A stretch of 64,000 nt of DNA, from positions 434,001 to 498,000 of the forward strand of contig NZ_JACGWU010000001.1 of NCBI RefSeq assembly GCF_014137865.1, written 5' to 3'. The notes beneath the pieces were generated by a model that searched no databases, was not told where the DNA came from, and saw only the letters and a program-made list of their open reading frames with translations. This document shows positions 34,245 through 45,452 of the stretch, piece by piece. A program made the position numbers and the translations under genes. Positions within the stretch are counted from its first letter, which is position 1. The number at the start of each line of letters is the position of its first letter. This stretch comes from Alpinimonas psychrophila. GTDB lineage: Bacteria; Actinomycetota; Actinomycetes; Actinomycetales; Microbacteriaceae.

Positions 34245-36011
34245 GTGAATACTAAGCAAACACGGCGCAGGACCGTTGTTTCGATGCTGCTGATCGTGGT
34301 CTTTGTGGCCCTGTTCATGGTCAAATTGGTAGATATCCAGATCGTGCAGGCTTCGGCCTTCAACGAAGAATCGTTGGGCAAACGTTCCATACCGGCCACG
34401 ATCTACAGTGAGCGCGGAAAAATCGTTGACGCTAACGGCATCATTTTGGCCGACAGCGTCATGCGCTACAACGTCACGATTTCGCCCAAGAACACCAAGG
34501 ATTTTTTGCGCGTGACGGATCGTGCTGACGTCACCATCACACCGCAGCAGGCGGCCGTGGAAATTGGAAACATTACGGGCCAAAAGCCTGAGGAAATTTT
34601 GAAGATTGTGGCGGATGCCCTGGCCGCCAATCCGCTCAGTGACTTCGCGTACGTTGTCAAGGGTGTGGACGTTGATAAGTTTCGTGCCCTCAATGCTTTA
34701 GGGATTCCCTGGCTGTATTCAGAACCGTCGCCGGGTCGTAGCTACCCAAATGGCAGCGTCGCGGGAAATCTCCTGGGGTACGTCGGTCAAGATGGCCTCG
34801 CGCAGGCAGGCATTGAGCTGACGTCCAACGAGTGCTTGGCCGGCGTCAACGGCGAAGAAAACTATCAACGCGGGGCCGACGGCGTGCGTATTCCTGGCAG
34901 TACGGTCACGAGTGTTCAGTCCCAAGATGGCTCCAGCATCAAGCTGACAATCGACTCCGACCTGCAGTGGTTTACGCAACAAGTCTTGGCCAAGCAGGTC
35001 GATGCCACAGGGGCAAAGTGGGGCACAGTCGTGGTGCAAGAAGTTAAGACGGGCAAGCTCTTGGCCGTAGCCGACTACCCCACAGTTGATCCCAATAATG
35101 TCGGTGGCACGGCGGAGGCCAACCGCGGCTCGCTCGCGTTTATGGCACCGTTTGAGCCAGGTTCAACGATCAAGGCGCTCACGGCGGCTTCGCTCCTGGA
35201 TGCCGGTCTCGCCGAACCAAACTCCCAAGTCCTTGCGCCCTACAGCATTGAGTTTCCCAACGGCGCTAAGGTCCACGATGCGTCGATGCACGGGGTCCTC
35301 CAACTCACGCTGACCGGTGTGCTGGAGCAGTCCTCCAACGTGGGCATCACCCAACTGGGGGAGGTTCTGAGCGCTGAAAAACGCTACGATTACCTCTCAA
35401 AATTTGGGTTTGGGGCCACGACTGCCGTTGGTTTCCAAGCGGAATCAACAGGCATCCTTCATCCTTGGCAGGAATGGGATAACCAGACCTATTACAACAC
35501 CATGTTCGGTCAGGGGCTCGCGACCACCGCAATTCAGGTCGCCAGTGCCTACCAGGCCTTGGGCAATCACGGTGTTCGCCTCCCGGTGCAGCTCGTGGAG
35601 GGGTGCGTTGCCCCGGACGGTACGCTGACGCCGACGAAGCTCCCCGCGCCCACGCAGGTTGTTTCTGACGCTGCCGCCACGACCACGGTCAATATGCTCG
35701 AAAATTTTGTAACAAAGGGATGGATTTCGAAGTACATTTCGATTCCCGGTTACCGCATTGCCGCCAAAACGGGAACGGCCGAGCAATCGGCCGGTGACGG
35801 AACGTATTCAAACAGTTACATCGTTTCTAACGCTGCCCTCATTCCGGCCAATGATCCGCAGTACGTGGTAACCGTCACGATTGCGTCCCCGGCCAGTAAC
35901 GGGTCGATGGCGTCGCCGCCTGTTCTGAAAGCAGTGATGGCGCAAGTGTTGAAAAAATACCGTGTGGAGCCGTCACCCGACGGAGCACCGGACTTGCCCA
36001 TCCGTTTCTAG
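34245..36011 (+). CDS. ftsI: Penicillin-binding protein 2 / FtsI, septal transpeptidase
   Basis: 588 residues. Short cytoplasmic tail, one membrane helix (VSMLLIVVFVALFMVKLVDI), dimerisation domain, and a transpeptidase domain with the serine in EPGSTIKALTAAS, SSN in LEQSSNVGI and KTG in AAKTGTAEQ. It cross-links septal peptidoglycan with FtsW. No PASTA domain follows. GTG start with TGAGG seven bases upstream, 59 bases after ftsL. Confidence 0.96.
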   Translation: MNTKQTRRRTVVSMLLIVVFVALFMVKLVDIQIVQASAFNEESLGKRSIPATIYSERGKIVDANGIILADSVMRYNVTISPKNTKDFLRVTDRADVTITPQQAAVEIGNITGQKPEEILKIVADALAANPLSDFAYVVKGVDVDKFRALNALGIPWLYSEPSPGRSYPNGSVAGNLLGYVGQDGLAQAGIELTSNECLAGVNGEENYQRGADGVRIPGSTVTSVQSQDGSSIKLTIDSDLQWFTQQVLAKQVDATGAKWGTVVVQEVKTGKLLAVADYPTVDPNNVGGTAEANRGSLAFMAPFEPGSTIKALTAASLLDAGLAEPNSQVLAPYSIEFPNGAKVHDASMHGVLQLTLTGVLEQSSNVGITQLGEVLSAEKRYDYLSKFGFGATTAVGFQAESTGILHPWQEWDNQTYYNTMFGQGLATTAIQVASAYQALGNHGVRLPVQLVEGCVAPDGTLTPTKLPAPTQVVSDAAATTTVNMLENFVTKGWISKYISIPGYRIAAKTGTAEQSAGDGTYSNSYIVSNAALIPANDPQYVVTVTIASPASNGSMASPPVLKAVMAQVLKKYRVEPSPDGAPDLPIRF

Positions 36012-36058
36012 CCTGGCCGAAACCGATAAGATTTTGCTCATGAAGGGAGGTGTTTGAG

Positions 36059-37657
36059 ATGGCCGAATCAGTGTTGTCTTTGCGTCCGCAGCACCCCCGT
36101 TCACGGTCCCTTGAGGCACTCCGTGAGACGTTTTCTCTAAGTTCCAGTGACGCTGGCGGGGGAACGGTCTCGGGGATCGAGATCAAGGGAATCACGATGG
36201 CGACCGGAGAGGTCGGCCACGGCGACATCTTTGTCGGCCTAGCGGGAAAACGTGTTCACGGTGCAAGCTACGCCGCAGCGGCAATCGATGCCGGCGCGGT
36301 CGCCATCATCACGGACGATGCGGGTGTTGAGGCGATCGCCGCTCCTGATCTTGAGACAATTGCCGAACGCGGAATCCCCATATTGGTGACAGATCGCGTT
36401 CGCGAAGTTCTCGGAGAACTTGCGGCGTGGGTGTATCGCACTGCTGAGGAAGCGCCGCTGACCTTGGGCGTGACGGGCACCAACGGCAAGACAAGCGTGG
36501 TTTACCTTCTCTCCGCTGTGCTCGAGCAGCTGGGGGTAAAGAGCGGATTGAGTTCCACCGCGGAACGACGGATCGGCGCGACCGCCACGGTCAGCCACCT
36601 CACGACCCCCGAAGCAACCGAACTTCATGCCCTCCTCGCGCGAATGAAAGAGGATGAGGTTCGGGCCGTTGCTATTGAAGTATCCGCTCAGGCACTCACG
36701 CAACACCGCGTCGATGGAATCTTTTTTGATGTCGTTGGATTTGCCAATCTGAGCCACGATCACCTCGACGATTACGAAACCTATGACGCGTATTTTGCGG
36801 CCAAGGCGCAGCTATTCACGCACGAGCGTGCGGCGCGTGGGGTCGTCACCGTCGATACCCCATGGGGGGTGAAGCTCGCTGCGCAGGCTAAGATTCCCGT
36901 CACGACGTTAGCGACCGACCCGAGAATTGCTGCCGACTGGCGGGTGACGATAACGGGGGAGACCCCGCGCAGCACGTCTTTTACACTTTCATCGTCGTCG
37001 GGTGCGAACGTCAGCGTCTCGGTTCCGCTTCTTGGCCAGTTCATGGCCGCCAACGCCGCTCTCGCCATTGTGATGCTGGTGGAGGGCGGATTCCCTCTTG
37101 CTGACATTGCCGCAGCACTCGAGCGCGATGGGGGAATCACCGTTTATATCCCCGGACGTGCGGAGATCGTCTCGGGATCGACAGGGCCAATTTTCTACGT
37201 TGACTACGCGCATACCCCGGATGCCTTCGCGAGCATCTTGGCTTCTCTTCGCCGTGTGATCACCGGAAAAATTGTGATGGTTTTTGGGGCGGACGGCGAC
37301 CGGGACAAAACGAAGCGTGAAGACATGGGCAAAATAGCAGCGCTCGGGGCCGACGTCGTTGTTATTACTGATTTTCACCCGCGAACCGAAGACCCTGCGA
37401 CCATCAGGGCCCAACTTCTGACCGGTGCGCGGAGTGCGGGCGCCGCCAGTGATCTGTACGAAGTTGCTGACCCCACCCAGGCGGTTCGCTTTGCGCTCAC
37501 GCTCGTGGGTGAGGGAGATGCTGTTTTGTACGCCGGCCCGGGCCACGAAGACTACCGGGAGGTTGCCGGGCAACATGTGGCGTACGACGCCAGAGACGAT
37601 GTGCGCCATGCCCTTCGGGACGCTGGCTGGGTGGATGCGAAGACCGTGAATGATTGA
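36059..37657 (+). CDS. murE: MurE, UDP-MurNAc-tripeptide synthetase
   Basis: 532 residues. Adds the third amino acid to the UDP-MurNAc dipeptide in the cytosol with ATP. P-loop GVTGTNGKTSVVYLL, substrate-binding STAERRIG and HLTTPEATELHALL, and C-terminal GPGHEDYR. The residue-3 specificity motif, DNPR in diaminopimelate enzymes, is replaced by DFHPR (438-442). This suits a B-type wall with lysine, ornithine or diaminobutyrate at position 3; which one cannot be read. ATG at 36059 with GGGAGG eight bases upstream, preferred to the GTG at 36050. Overlaps murF by eight bases. Confidence 0.94.
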   Translation: MAESVLSLRPQHPRSRSLEALRETFSLSSSDAGGGTVSGIEIKGITMATGEVGHGDIFVGLAGKRVHGASYAAAAIDAGAVAIITDDAGVEAIAAPDLETIAERGIPILVTDRVREVLGELAAWVYRTAEEAPLTLGVTGTNGKTSVVYLLSAVLEQLGVKSGLSSTAERRIGATATVSHLTTPEATELHALLARMKEDEVRAVAIEVSAQALTQHRVDGIFFDVVGFANLSHDHLDDYETYDAYFAAKAQLFTHERAARGVVTVDTPWGVKLAAQAKIPVTTLATDPRIAADWRVTITGETPRSTSFTLSSSSGANVSVSVPLLGQFMAANAALAIVMLVEGGFPLADIAAALERDGGITVYIPGRAEIVSGSTGPIFYVDYAHTPDAFASILASLRRVITGKIVMVFGADGDRDKTKREDMGKIAALGADVVVITDFHPRTEDPATIRAQLLTGARSAGAASDLYEVADPTQAVRFALTLVGEGDAVLYAGPGHEDYREVAGQHVAYDARDDVRHALRDAGWVDAKTVND

Positions 37658-39065
37658 TCTCACTCTGGCTGAAATTGCCCACATTGTGGGTGGCACGCTC
37701 ATGGGAGGAGACGCCTCCACGGTCGTGTCTGGGCTGACCGACACCGACTCTCGCCTGATTGCACCGGGGGACATCTTCGTCGCTAAGCCCGGTGAAGAAA
37801 CGGATGGTCACCTCTTTGTTCCTGCTGCCGTTGCCAACGGAGCGGCGCTGGTGATTGTTGAGCAGGAGGTCGTCGGTGAGGGAGATTTGCCACTCGCGGT
37901 ACCGCAGATTGTCGTGCGCGACACGGTGGTGGCGTTGGGGGCACTGGCTAAAGAAGTCGTGGCTCGCGTGCGCGCACTCGGCGGACTCCGAGTCGTCGGC
38001 ATAACGGGCTCCAACGGTAAGACGACGACAAAGAACCTCGTTGCCGCCATGTGTGGCAGGGCGGGCATCACAGTTTCGCCGCGCGACTCGTTCAACAACG
38101 AGGTCGGGGCACCCTTGACCATGTTGAAAGTCACTCAGGACACCGAGTTTTTGATCCTTGAATTAGGAGCTAGTGGCATCGGTCACATTTCTTTGCTAAC
38201 GGATATGGTGCATCCGGACATTGCCGTTGTCCTGATGGTCGGCTTGGCCCATGCCGGTGAATTTGGTGGCGTCGAGGCCACGGTCACGGCCAAATCAGAG
38301 CTTGTCACAGCACTGCCCCCAACGGGCATCGCAATTTTGAATGCGGATGACGCGCGCGTGATGTCCATGCGCTCACGGGCGCCCGGGGCGGTTGTGACCT
38401 TCGGCTTCTCTGCGCGGGCGCAGGTGCGTGCAACGGATGTTGAAGCTTCCCTCGCGGGCACCAGCTTTGTGCTGCACGTGCCCGATTCGGAGCCTGTGGG
38501 CGTGCACTTTCAGGTTCTTGGTGAGCACCACGTGATGAACGCTCTGGCTGCGGCCGCGGTGGGGCGGGCTTTGGGCTTCTCGACCGCCCTTATTGTTGAC
38601 GCTCTCGAGTCGGTTCAGCGCGCCGAGCATTGGCGCATGGAGGTCATGGGGGGTAACGGTGTCACGGTCATCAACGATGCGTACAACGCGAGTCCCGACT
38701 CCATGGCAGCGGCACTTAAGACGCTCGTTCTCGTAGCAGGACCACACAACCGCACCATTGCGGTGTTGGGCGAAATGGCGGAACTGGGTGAATTCTCCGG
38801 CGAAGAGCACGACCGCATTGCTCTTCTCATCGTGCGCCTGAACATCGACGAATTAGTTGTCGTGGGGGCCGGGGCGCGCCGGCTTCACATTTCTGCCATC
38901 AACGAGGGCTCGTGGGATGGCGAGTCGAAGTTCTTCGAGACGCAAGATGAGGCCTACGATTACCTTTCGGGCCTACTTGCCGTGGACGACATCGTTCTCG
39001 TCAAGTCATCCAACGCCGCTAACCTTCGTTTTCTCGGTGACCGAATAGGAGAGTTGTACGCATGA
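37650..39065 (+). CDS. murF: MurF, UDP-MurNAc-tripeptide--D-Ala-D-Ala ligase
   Basis: 471 residues. Joins D-Ala-D-Ala to the UDP-MurNAc tripeptide, making the pentapeptide. P-loop [45 protein letters not shown] and the C-terminal [15 protein letters not shown] are typical. ATG start lies within the end of murE, and the stop overlaps the mraY start as ATGA, indicating translational coupling through the series. Confidence 0.96.
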   Translation: MIDLTLAEIAHIVGGTLMGGDASTVVSGLTDTDSRLIAPGDIFVAKPGEETDGHLFVPAAVANGAALVIVEQEVVGEGDLPLAVPQIVVRDTVVALGALAKEVVARVRALGGLRVVGITGSNGKTTTKNLVAAMCGRAGITVSPRDSFNNEVGAPLTMLKVTQDTEFLILELGASGIGHISLLTDMVHPDIAVVLMVGLAHAGEFGGVEATVTAKSELVTALPPTGIAILNADDARVMSMRSRAPGAVVTFGFSARAQVRATDVEASLAGTSFVLHVPDSEPVGVHFQVLGEHHVMNALAAAAVGRALGFSTALIVDALESVQRAEHWRMEVMGGNGVTVINDAYNASPDSMAAALKTLVLVAGPHNRTIAVLGEMAELGEFSGEEHDRIALLIVRLNIDELVVVGAGARRLHISAINEGSWDGESKFFETQDEAYDYLSGLLAVDDIVLVKSSNAANLRFLGDRIGELYA

Positions 39066-40156
39066 GCACTCTCCTCCTTGCTGGAGCAATTTCCCTCGTC
39101 TTTACGCTCTTCATGACGCCCGTTTTCATCCGCCTCTTCCGTGCGGTGGGCTGGGGACAATTCATTCGTGAAGATGGCCCCAAAGAACATCACCTGAAGA
39201 AGGGCACGCCCACCATGGGCGGCATTGTCGTCATCCTGGGTGTCGTTATCGCCTACTTCGGTGCGGTCTGGATAACGGGCGCGATCGTTGAAATATCATC
39301 CCTTCTCGTCATTTTCCTGATGGTGGGTCTTGGGCTTGTAGGGTTCATCGACGATTTTATTAAGACGCACAAGCAGAGAAGTCTCGGCCTCGGCGGAGTT
39401 TCCAAAATCATTGGCCAGGTAGTCGTCGCTGTTGCCTTTGCCCTCCTGGTCATCAGCTTTCCCGACGAGACGGGCAAGACCCCTGGCTCCACGCGTATTT
39501 CGTTCCTCCGCAATACCTCCATCGACTTCCTGCAACTGGGTCTCGTTGCCGGAATTATTGTCTTCTGCCTGTGGATTGTCTTGATCGTCACCGCTACCTC
39601 CAACGCCGTGAATGTGACGGATGGATTGGATGGTCTGGCAACGGGGGCTTCGATTTTTGCGATCGGCTCCTTTGTCATCATCAATTTTTGGCAGTTCAAT
39701 CAGTCGTGCTACAGCCTGCGTCTCGACCCCGCCGTGCAATACAAGTGCTACGACGTGCGGGATCCCCTTGACCTCGCCATTGTGGCGGCAGCCATCGTGG
39801 GCGGCCTGATTGGGTTCCTCTGGTGGAACACGTCCCCGGCGCAGATTTTCTTGGGCGACACCGGTTCGCTGGCTCTCGGTGGAGCATTAGCGGCTCTCGC
39901 CATTCTCAGCCAGACCCAACTTCTTCTTATTATTCTTGCGGGACTCTTTGTCGTTGACACCGGTTCGGTCATTGTGCAGAGGGCGTATTTCAAGATCACT
40001 CACGGAAAACGAATCTTCCTGATGAGTCCCATCCATCACCATTTCGAGCTCAAGGGATGGGCGGAAGTCACCATTGTGGTTCGTTTTTGGATTATTTCTG
40101 GGCTCTGTGTGGCGGCTGGAGTAGGACTGTTCTACTTCGAGTGGCTGTCGAAATAG
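39062..40156 (+). CDS. mraY: MraY, phospho-MurNAc-pentapeptide transferase
   Basis: 364-residue integral membrane enzyme with about ten helices, transferring phospho-MurNAc-pentapeptide to undecaprenyl phosphate to give lipid I. Motifs: [36 protein letters not shown] with the catalytic aspartates, [12 protein letters not shown], and [13 protein letters not shown] with the magnesium-binding histidines. Length and motifs are complete. Confidence 0.97.
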   Translation: MSTLLLAGAISLVFTLFMTPVFIRLFRAVGWGQFIREDGPKEHHLKKGTPTMGGIVVILGVVIAYFGAVWITGAIVEISSLLVIFLMVGLGLVGFIDDFIKTHKQRSLGLGGVSKIIGQVVVAVAFALLVISFPDETGKTPGSTRISFLRNTSIDFLQLGLVAGIIVFCLWIVLIVTATSNAVNVTDGLDGLATGASIFAIGSFVIINFWQFNQSCYSLRLDPAVQYKCYDVRDPLDLAIVAAAIVGGLIGFLWWNTSPAQIFLGDTGSLALGGALAALAILSQTQLLLIILAGLFVVDTGSVIVQRAYFKITHGKRIFLMSPIHHHFELKGWAEVTIVVRFWIISGLCVAAGVGLFYFEWLSK

Positions 40157-40169
40157 GCGGTTGAGCTTC

Positions 40170-41669
40170 GTGAGTGAATCGCCCCGTCTTGACATTCTGA
40201 CGAGTTGGCATGCGCCGTGGTTAGGCGTGCGCGCCGCCGTCCTGGGACTCGGTGTGACGGGTTTTGCCGTTGCCGATACGTTGGCCGAGCTGCATGCCAA
40301 CGTGTTGGTTGTTGCGGCCGGGGCCGATGACTTACGGATCCGGATGTGTGACGTTATTGGTGTCCCCTTCGTTCAGGAAACTTCGGGCGCGCTGGTTCCG
40401 AGCGAGCTCGTCGAATTTGCTCCCGAGGTGATTGTTGTTTCTCCGGGTTATCACCCGGACCATCCGATTCTGTTGTGGGCGAAGAAACAGGGCATTCCTG
40501 TCTGGGGCGACATTGAACTCGCCTGGCGCCTACGAGACAAGGTTGGAGTGCCGGCACCATGGATTCTCGTCACGGGAACCAACGGCAAGACGACAACGGT
40601 GCAGCTCACCGCCGCCATGCTGGCTACAGCGGGCTTTCGCGTGGCGCCATGTGGAAACATCGGCGTCCCCGTTTTAGACGCGGTGCGGGACCCGCAAGGC
40701 TTCGACGTCTTCGTCGTGGAGCTTTCCAGTTATCAACTGCACTACATGAGTGAGATTTGGCCGCATTCTGCCGTGTGCTTGAACGTGGCCGATGACCACC
40801 TTGATTGGCATGGTTCTTTTGATGCCTATGTCGCAGCTAAAGCGAAGGTCTACAACAACGTTTCGGTGGCGTGTGTCTATAACAAGGCAGACGCCCGCAC
40901 CGAGATGATGGTGGAAGCTGCCGACGTCGTCGAGGGGGCACGGGCCATCGGATTTGGCCTCGGAGTTCCCGGGCGAAGCGACCTTGGGGTCGTTGACGGA
41001 ATTCTGTGCGACCGCGCGTTTATCGAGGATCGGCACAACACCGCGACGGAACTAACCACGCTCACGGAGCTGCATGATCAGGGACTTGCCGCCCCCCACA
41101 TTGTGGCCAATATTCTGGCGGCCACCGCGCTGGCCCGAGCTTTTGGGGCTTCTGGCGAAGATATCCGGGAAGCCCTGCATTCTTTTCGCCTGGACGCGCA
41201 CCGCAATGAGGTCGTCGCCGAGATAAACGACGTGACGTGGATCGATGATTCCAAGGCCACGAATCCGCATGCTGCGGATGCCTCTCTTGCCGCGAATCAG
41301 TCGATCGTATGGATCGTGGGTGGATTATTGAAGGGTGTAGACATTGATGCGCTCGTTGCAAAGCACGTGAATCGCTTGCGCGGAGCGGTCATCATCGGCC
41401 AGGACCGGACCGCGCTTTCGGCAGCATTCGAGCGACACGCGCCGACCCTGCCGGTCGCACAGGTGAGCGCAGAAGAAAATAGGGACGTAATGATTCATGC
41501 GGTGAATCTTGCCGCTGATATGGTGCAGGCCGGGGACGTTGTCCTATTGGCGCCGGCGGCGGCATCGATGGATCAATTCACAGATTATGCGGAACGCGGT
41601 CGGCTCTTTGCGCAGGCCGTTCGAGACAGGGTTGGAGGTGAGGCGGATGAGTCATCCGCCTCGCACTAG
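40170..41669 (+). CDS. murD: MurD, UDP-MurNAc-L-alanine--D-glutamate ligase
   Basis: 499 residues from GTG at 40170, chosen because GGCGG ends nine bases before it; a TTG at 40161 would add three residues. Adds D-Glu in the cytosol. Motifs: GLGVTGFAVADTL, VTGTNGKTTTVQLTAAML, ELSSYQLHYM, LNVADDHLDWHGS, and WIDDSKATNPHA. The stop falls inside the start of ftsW. Confidence 0.95.
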   Translation: MSESPRLDILTSWHAPWLGVRAAVLGLGVTGFAVADTLAELHANVLVVAAGADDLRIRMCDVIGVPFVQETSGALVPSELVEFAPEVIVVSPGYHPDHPILLWAKKQGIPVWGDIELAWRLRDKVGVPAPWILVTGTNGKTTTVQLTAAMLATAGFRVAPCGNIGVPVLDAVRDPQGFDVFVVELSSYQLHYMSEIWPHSAVCLNVADDHLDWHGSFDAYVAAKAKVYNNVSVACVYNKADARTEMMVEAADVVEGARAIGFGLGVPGRSDLGVVDGILCDRAFIEDRHNTATELTTLTELHDQGLAAPHIVANILAATALARAFGASGEDIREALHSFRLDAHRNEVVAEINDVTWIDDSKATNPHAADASLAANQSIVWIVGGLLKGVDIDALVAKHVNRLRGAVIIGQDRTALSAAFERHAPTLPVAQVSAEENRDVMIHAVNLAADMVQAGDVVLLAPAAASMDQFTDYAERGRLFAQAVRDRVGGEADESSASH

Positions 41670-42879
41670 TTCTCGCCGGAGTTCGCGCACCGGTTCTCGG
41701 GGCCAGGTCACGCCCCCGCCGTCAAGCTCCTCCGTGGATTCGTTTCTGACGGCGCGCATAAATCTCGGCAAGGTCTTTCGAGCTGATTCCCCAGATTTTT
41801 TCCTCCTGTTGGGGTTGACCATCGTCCTCACTATCATGGGCCTGCTCATGGTCCTCTCGGCATCTTCGGTTGATTCATTTCTCCAAAATGGGCAGTTCTT
41901 CGGGGCTTTCGGCCGCCAAGCGGCATTCGCGGCCATCGGTCTTCCCGTCATGATGGTGCTGAGTCAGTTGCCGCTCGTGTTCTGGCGCAAATGGGCACTG
42001 GCGATTTTGGTGATTGGCTCAATTGCGCAGCTTCTCGTCTTTACTCCGCTGGGGTATGAGTCGGGCGGAAACCGAAACTGGATCAACATTGCTGGCTTCA
42101 CAGCCCAACCCTCTGAATTCTTGAAACTGGCGATCGTTATTTGGCTGGGCGTTGCGCTCCCGGTCAGCATCCGTCGAAACGGCGCGGCGAATTGGAAAGT
42201 TCTTCTCACTCTGGTGCCGGCGCTGATTCCCATCGGCCTGGTGCTGTTGGGAGGCGATCTCGGCACCGTCATCATCATGGGAATGATCACCATTGGCGCG
42301 ATTTTCTTCGCCGGGGTTAAGCTTCGAATTATCTTGATTCCTGTCGCCCTCGGGGCAGCGATGGTCGGAGTTATGGCCGTTACGAGTCCCAATCGCATGG
42401 CCCGCATTTTCAGTTTCTTGAGCGAAAACTGCATCGACTACACAAATTCCTGCTGGCAGCCCCTTCATGGAAAATGGGCTTTGGCCGGGGGCGGAATATT
42501 TGGCGTGGGACTCGGCAATTCGAAAGCGAAATGGTCCTGGCTCCCGGCGGCGGATAACGATTATATTTTTGCCATCATCGGTGAAGAGTTGGGGCTCATC
42601 GGAGCTGCTCTCGTCTTGGTCCTCTTCGTCTTGTTGGCCGTTGCCTTCACGCGCATCATCAAGAAGGCAAATGACCCCATGGTCCGCATCGTAACGGGCG
42701 GCATCATGGTCTGGATCGTTGGCCAGGCATTCGTCAATATTGGTGTCGTCCTGGGGGTGTTCCCCGTCTTGGGGGTGCCGCTCCCTTTGCTCTCCAGCGG
42801 TGGTACAGCATTGATCGCTTCTCTGCTGGCCATCGGCGTCGTCCTCTCCTTTACGCGCGCGCCGTCTACGTTTAAGTAA
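41647..42879 (+). CDS. ftsW: FtsW, septal SEDS peptidoglycan polymerase
   Basis: 410 residues from ATG at 41647, with GGAGG eight bases upstream; overlaps murD by 23 bases. Disordered basic N-terminus, then ten membrane helices. SEDS motifs: GYESGGNRNWINIAGF, QPSEFLKLAIVIW, LLGGDLGTVIIMG, and the C-terminal GVPLPLLSSGGTALIAS. It polymerises glycan strands from lipid II at the septum with FtsI. A longer frame back to 41509 lies inside murD and has no support. Confidence 0.95.
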   Translation: MSHPPRTSSRRSSRTGSRGQVTPPPSSSSVDSFLTARINLGKVFRADSPDFFLLLGLTIVLTIMGLLMVLSASSVDSFLQNGQFFGAFGRQAAFAAIGLPVMMVLSQLPLVFWRKWALAILVIGSIAQLLVFTPLGYESGGNRNWINIAGFTAQPSEFLKLAIVIWLGVALPVSIRRNGAANWKVLLTLVPALIPIGLVLLGGDLGTVIIMGMITIGAIFFAGVKLRIILIPVALGAAMVGVMAVTSPNRMARIFSFLSENCIDYTNSCWQPLHGKWALAGGGIFGVGLGNSKAKWSWLPAADNDYIFAIIGEELGLIGAALVLVLFVLLAVAFTRIIKKANDPMVRIVTGGIMVWIVGQAFVNIGVVLGVFPVLGVPLPLLSSGGTALIASLLAIGVVLSFTRAPSTFK

Positions 42880-43970
42880 TGACGTCGTATCTGCTGGCCG
42901 GTGGTGGTACCGCTGGCCACATTAATCCTCTCCTGGCCATAGCCGACGAGTTGCGGCGCCGTGATCCGGAGGCCGCCATCGTTGTCGTCGGCACTGCCGA
43001 GGGTCTTGAGGCCAAACTTGTGCCAGAACGCGGTTATGAACTGGTAACGATCCCGCGATTGCCTTTTCCGCGTCGCCCCAATCTGGCCGCCGTTCGCTTC
43101 GTTTCGCGGTGGCGGGGGACGGTACACAGCATCGAAAAACTGATCGCTGATCGAGGCATCGACTGCGTCATCGGCGTGGGGGGATTTGCTTCGGCGCCCG
43201 CCTATGTTGCGGCCCGGAGAACGGGAACACCCCTGGTGATCCACGAAGCCAACGCCCGACCGGGACTTGCCAATCGACTGGGGGCCCGGAATACCCTTTT
43301 CGTCGGTGTCGCCTTCGCGGAAACGCCCTTGCCCCACGCCACCGTGGTCGGTATGCCCCTCCGACGCGAAATTGAGGGCCTTGACGTTGCGGCGCAACGC
43401 GAGGATGCCCGCGTCAGTTTTGGATTGGAGCCAGCACGGCCCACACTCGTGATTACGAGCGGTTCCCAAGGGGCACGCAGCATCAACGAGACGATAGCCG
43501 CGGCGGTCCCGCTAGTGATCGGGGCGGGTTACCAAATCCTGCACATCGTTGGCGTCAATGCACCCGCGACGTTACCTGTGGCTCGCGGGTATGTGTCGCT
43601 ACCGTACTGTGATCGCATGGAAGCGGCCCTTGCCGCCGCGACGCTGGTTGTGTCGCGGGCGGGATCCGCCACGGTGTCGGAGCTGTCGGCACTGGGAATC
43701 CCCGCCGTGTATGTTCCGTATCCTGTGGGCAATGGCGAGCAACGCTTCAATGCCGCCGGGGTTGTGCGTGCCGGTGGAGGAATATTGGTCTCCGACCGGG
43801 AGTTCACTCCGGAGTGGGTGCGGGACAACCTGATTCCCCTGTTGCGCAATGAGGCAAAGATTGTTCAGATGGGTGCGGCGGCGAAAGCAACGGGTGTGCG
43901 TGACGGCACCGCTCGCATGGTCAATCTGGTTGAACTGGCCCTGTCGCACCGAGCATCCTCGGCTTTGTAG
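42879..43970 (+). CDS. murG: MurG, lipid II synthase
   Basis: 363-residue GT-B glycosyltransferase on the inner membrane face, adding GlcNAc to lipid I. N-terminal AGGGTAGHINPLLAIADEL, GVGGFASAPAYVAARR, HEANARPGLANRLGA, and the UDP-GlcNAc site TSGSQGARSIN and SRAGSATVSELSALG. ATG overlaps the ftsW stop by one base. Confidence 0.97.
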   Translation: MTSYLLAGGGTAGHINPLLAIADELRRRDPEAAIVVVGTAEGLEAKLVPERGYELVTIPRLPFPRRPNLAAVRFVSRWRGTVHSIEKLIADRGIDCVIGVGGFASAPAYVAARRTGTPLVIHEANARPGLANRLGARNTLFVGVAFAETPLPHATVVGMPLRREIEGLDVAAQREDARVSFGLEPARPTLVITSGSQGARSINETIAAAVPLVIGAGYQILHIVGVNAPATLPVARGYVSLPYCDRMEAALAAATLVVSRAGSATVSELSALGIPAVYVPYPVGNGEQRFNAAGVVRAGGGILVSDREFTPEWVRDNLIPLLRNEAKIVQMGAAAKATGVRDGTARMVNLVELALSHRASSAL

Positions 43971-44027
43971 GTTATAAAGAAGGTTGGCACTTCGAGTTGT
44001 TTATGCCTGCCAGAAAAGAGTTGCGCC

Positions 44028-45452
44028 GTGATAAAGCCAGAGTCAACAGTATTGGCCCCCGAAACCTTGGGCACAGTGCACTTTGTGGGCATCGGTGGCT
44101 CTGGTATGAGCGGCATCGCCCGACTCTTTGTTGACGCCGGACTCACCGTCACCGGCTCGGACATTCGCGAGTCCCATGCCGTTAGCCAAATGCGCGACCT
44201 CGGTATTCCCGTGGCGATCGGGCATGATGCGGCCAACCTCGGCGATGCCGACACGGTCGTCGTCACCGGGGCGCTGTGGGAGAACAATCCTGAGTATCTC
44301 CTGGCCCGCGAGAAGAATTTACCCATCCTGCATCGATCGCGCGCACTGGAATGGCTGACGCGGGGGCATCGCCTCATCTCCGTTGCGGGTGCGCATGGCA
44401 AGACCACGTCGACCGGAATGATCGTGACGGGGTTACGTGAATGTGGTGAAGATCCCAGCTTCGTCAACGGCGGCGTCATCCAGTCCTATGGGGTGAGCGC
44501 TGATTCAGGCTCGGGGGACCTCTTCGTCGTCGAGGCCGATGAGTCAGACGGGTCTTTCCTGCTCTACAACACCGCCATAGCGGTCATCACAAATGTCGAT
44601 GCCGATCATCTCGATCACTATGGAACCAGGGAAGCCTTCGATCAAGCGTTTGTCGATTTTGCCAATGCTGCAACCGACCTTGTTGTGATCTCGAGTGACG
44701 ACCCCGGCGCCGTGGGTGTGACCCAGCACATTAGGGGACCTCGAGTTCTCACGTTCGGTGAATCCAGCATGGCGGATGTTCGGCTCAGCGTCATCGACAC
44801 CTCCGGGGGACCGGTCCGAATCGTCATCGAATATGCGGGTGGTCGCTACGAGGGCACTCTGCTGGTGCCGGGGCATCACAATGCCCTCAATGCGGCGGGC
44901 GCGTTCGCTGCACTGGTGGGAGTGGGGATTGACCCCGCGGCGGCGCTGGCGGGTATTGCGCGATTTGGCGGTACCGAGCGTCGGTTTGAACTGCATGACA
45001 CCGTGCGCGAGGTGAGCGTCTTTGACGACTACGCGCACCACCATACGGAGGTCAACGCGGTCCTGCGTGCTGCCCGAACGGTGGTTGGGGCGGGGCGATT
45101 GATTGCCGTGCATCAGCCCCACCTCTACAGTCGTACCCAGCTCTTTGCTGCGGAATTTGCCCACACGCTGGAAAATGATGCGGATCTCACGATTGTTCTT
45201 GATGTCTACGGCGCTCGTGAAGATCCCATCCAAGGTGTGACCGGGGCTCTTGTGTCCGATCACTTTAGTGACCCCAACAAAGTAGCTTGCATCTCGGATT
45301 GGCAGGATGCAGCCGACGCCGTAGCGGCGATGGCTCAGCCGGGTGACTTCGTGATTACGCTCGGGTGCGGAGATGTTTATCGCATCATTCCTCAGATTCT
45401 GGCGGCCCTGGAATCGACCCCAGCTTCGACAATCTCGAAGGTGTCGAATTAG
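44028..45452 (+). CDS. murC: MurC, UDP-MurNAc--L-alanine ligase
   Basis: 474 residues. First amino-acid ligase of the stem peptide. [17 protein letters not shown] at the N-terminus, P-loop [27 protein letters not shown], and the C-terminal [14 protein letters not shown] and FQPHLYSRT form as [13 protein letters not shown] start with AAAAGAG eight bases upstream, 57 bases after murG. murB and ddl, present in some dcw clusters, are not in this one. Confidence 0.96.
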   Translation: MIKPESTVLAPETLGTVHFVGIGGSGMSGIARLFVDAGLTVTGSDIRESHAVSQMRDLGIPVAIGHDAANLGDADTVVVTGALWENNPEYLLAREKNLPILHRSRALEWLTRGHRLISVAGAHGKTTSTGMIVTGLRECGEDPSFVNGGVIQSYGVSADSGSGDLFVVEADESDGSFLLYNTAIAVITNVDADHLDHYGTREAFDQAFVDFANAATDLVVISSDDPGAVGVTQHIRGPRVLTFGESSMADVRLSVIDTSGGPVRIVIEYAGGRYEGTLLVPGHHNALNAAGAFAALVGVGIDPAAALAGIARFGGTERRFELHDTVREVSVFDDYAHHHTEVNAVLRAARTVVGAGRLIAVHQPHLYSRTQLFAAEFAHTLENDADLTIVLDVYGAREDPIQGVTGALVSDHFSDPNKVACISDWQDAADAVAAMAQPGDFVITLGCGDVYRIIPQILAALESTPASTISKVSN

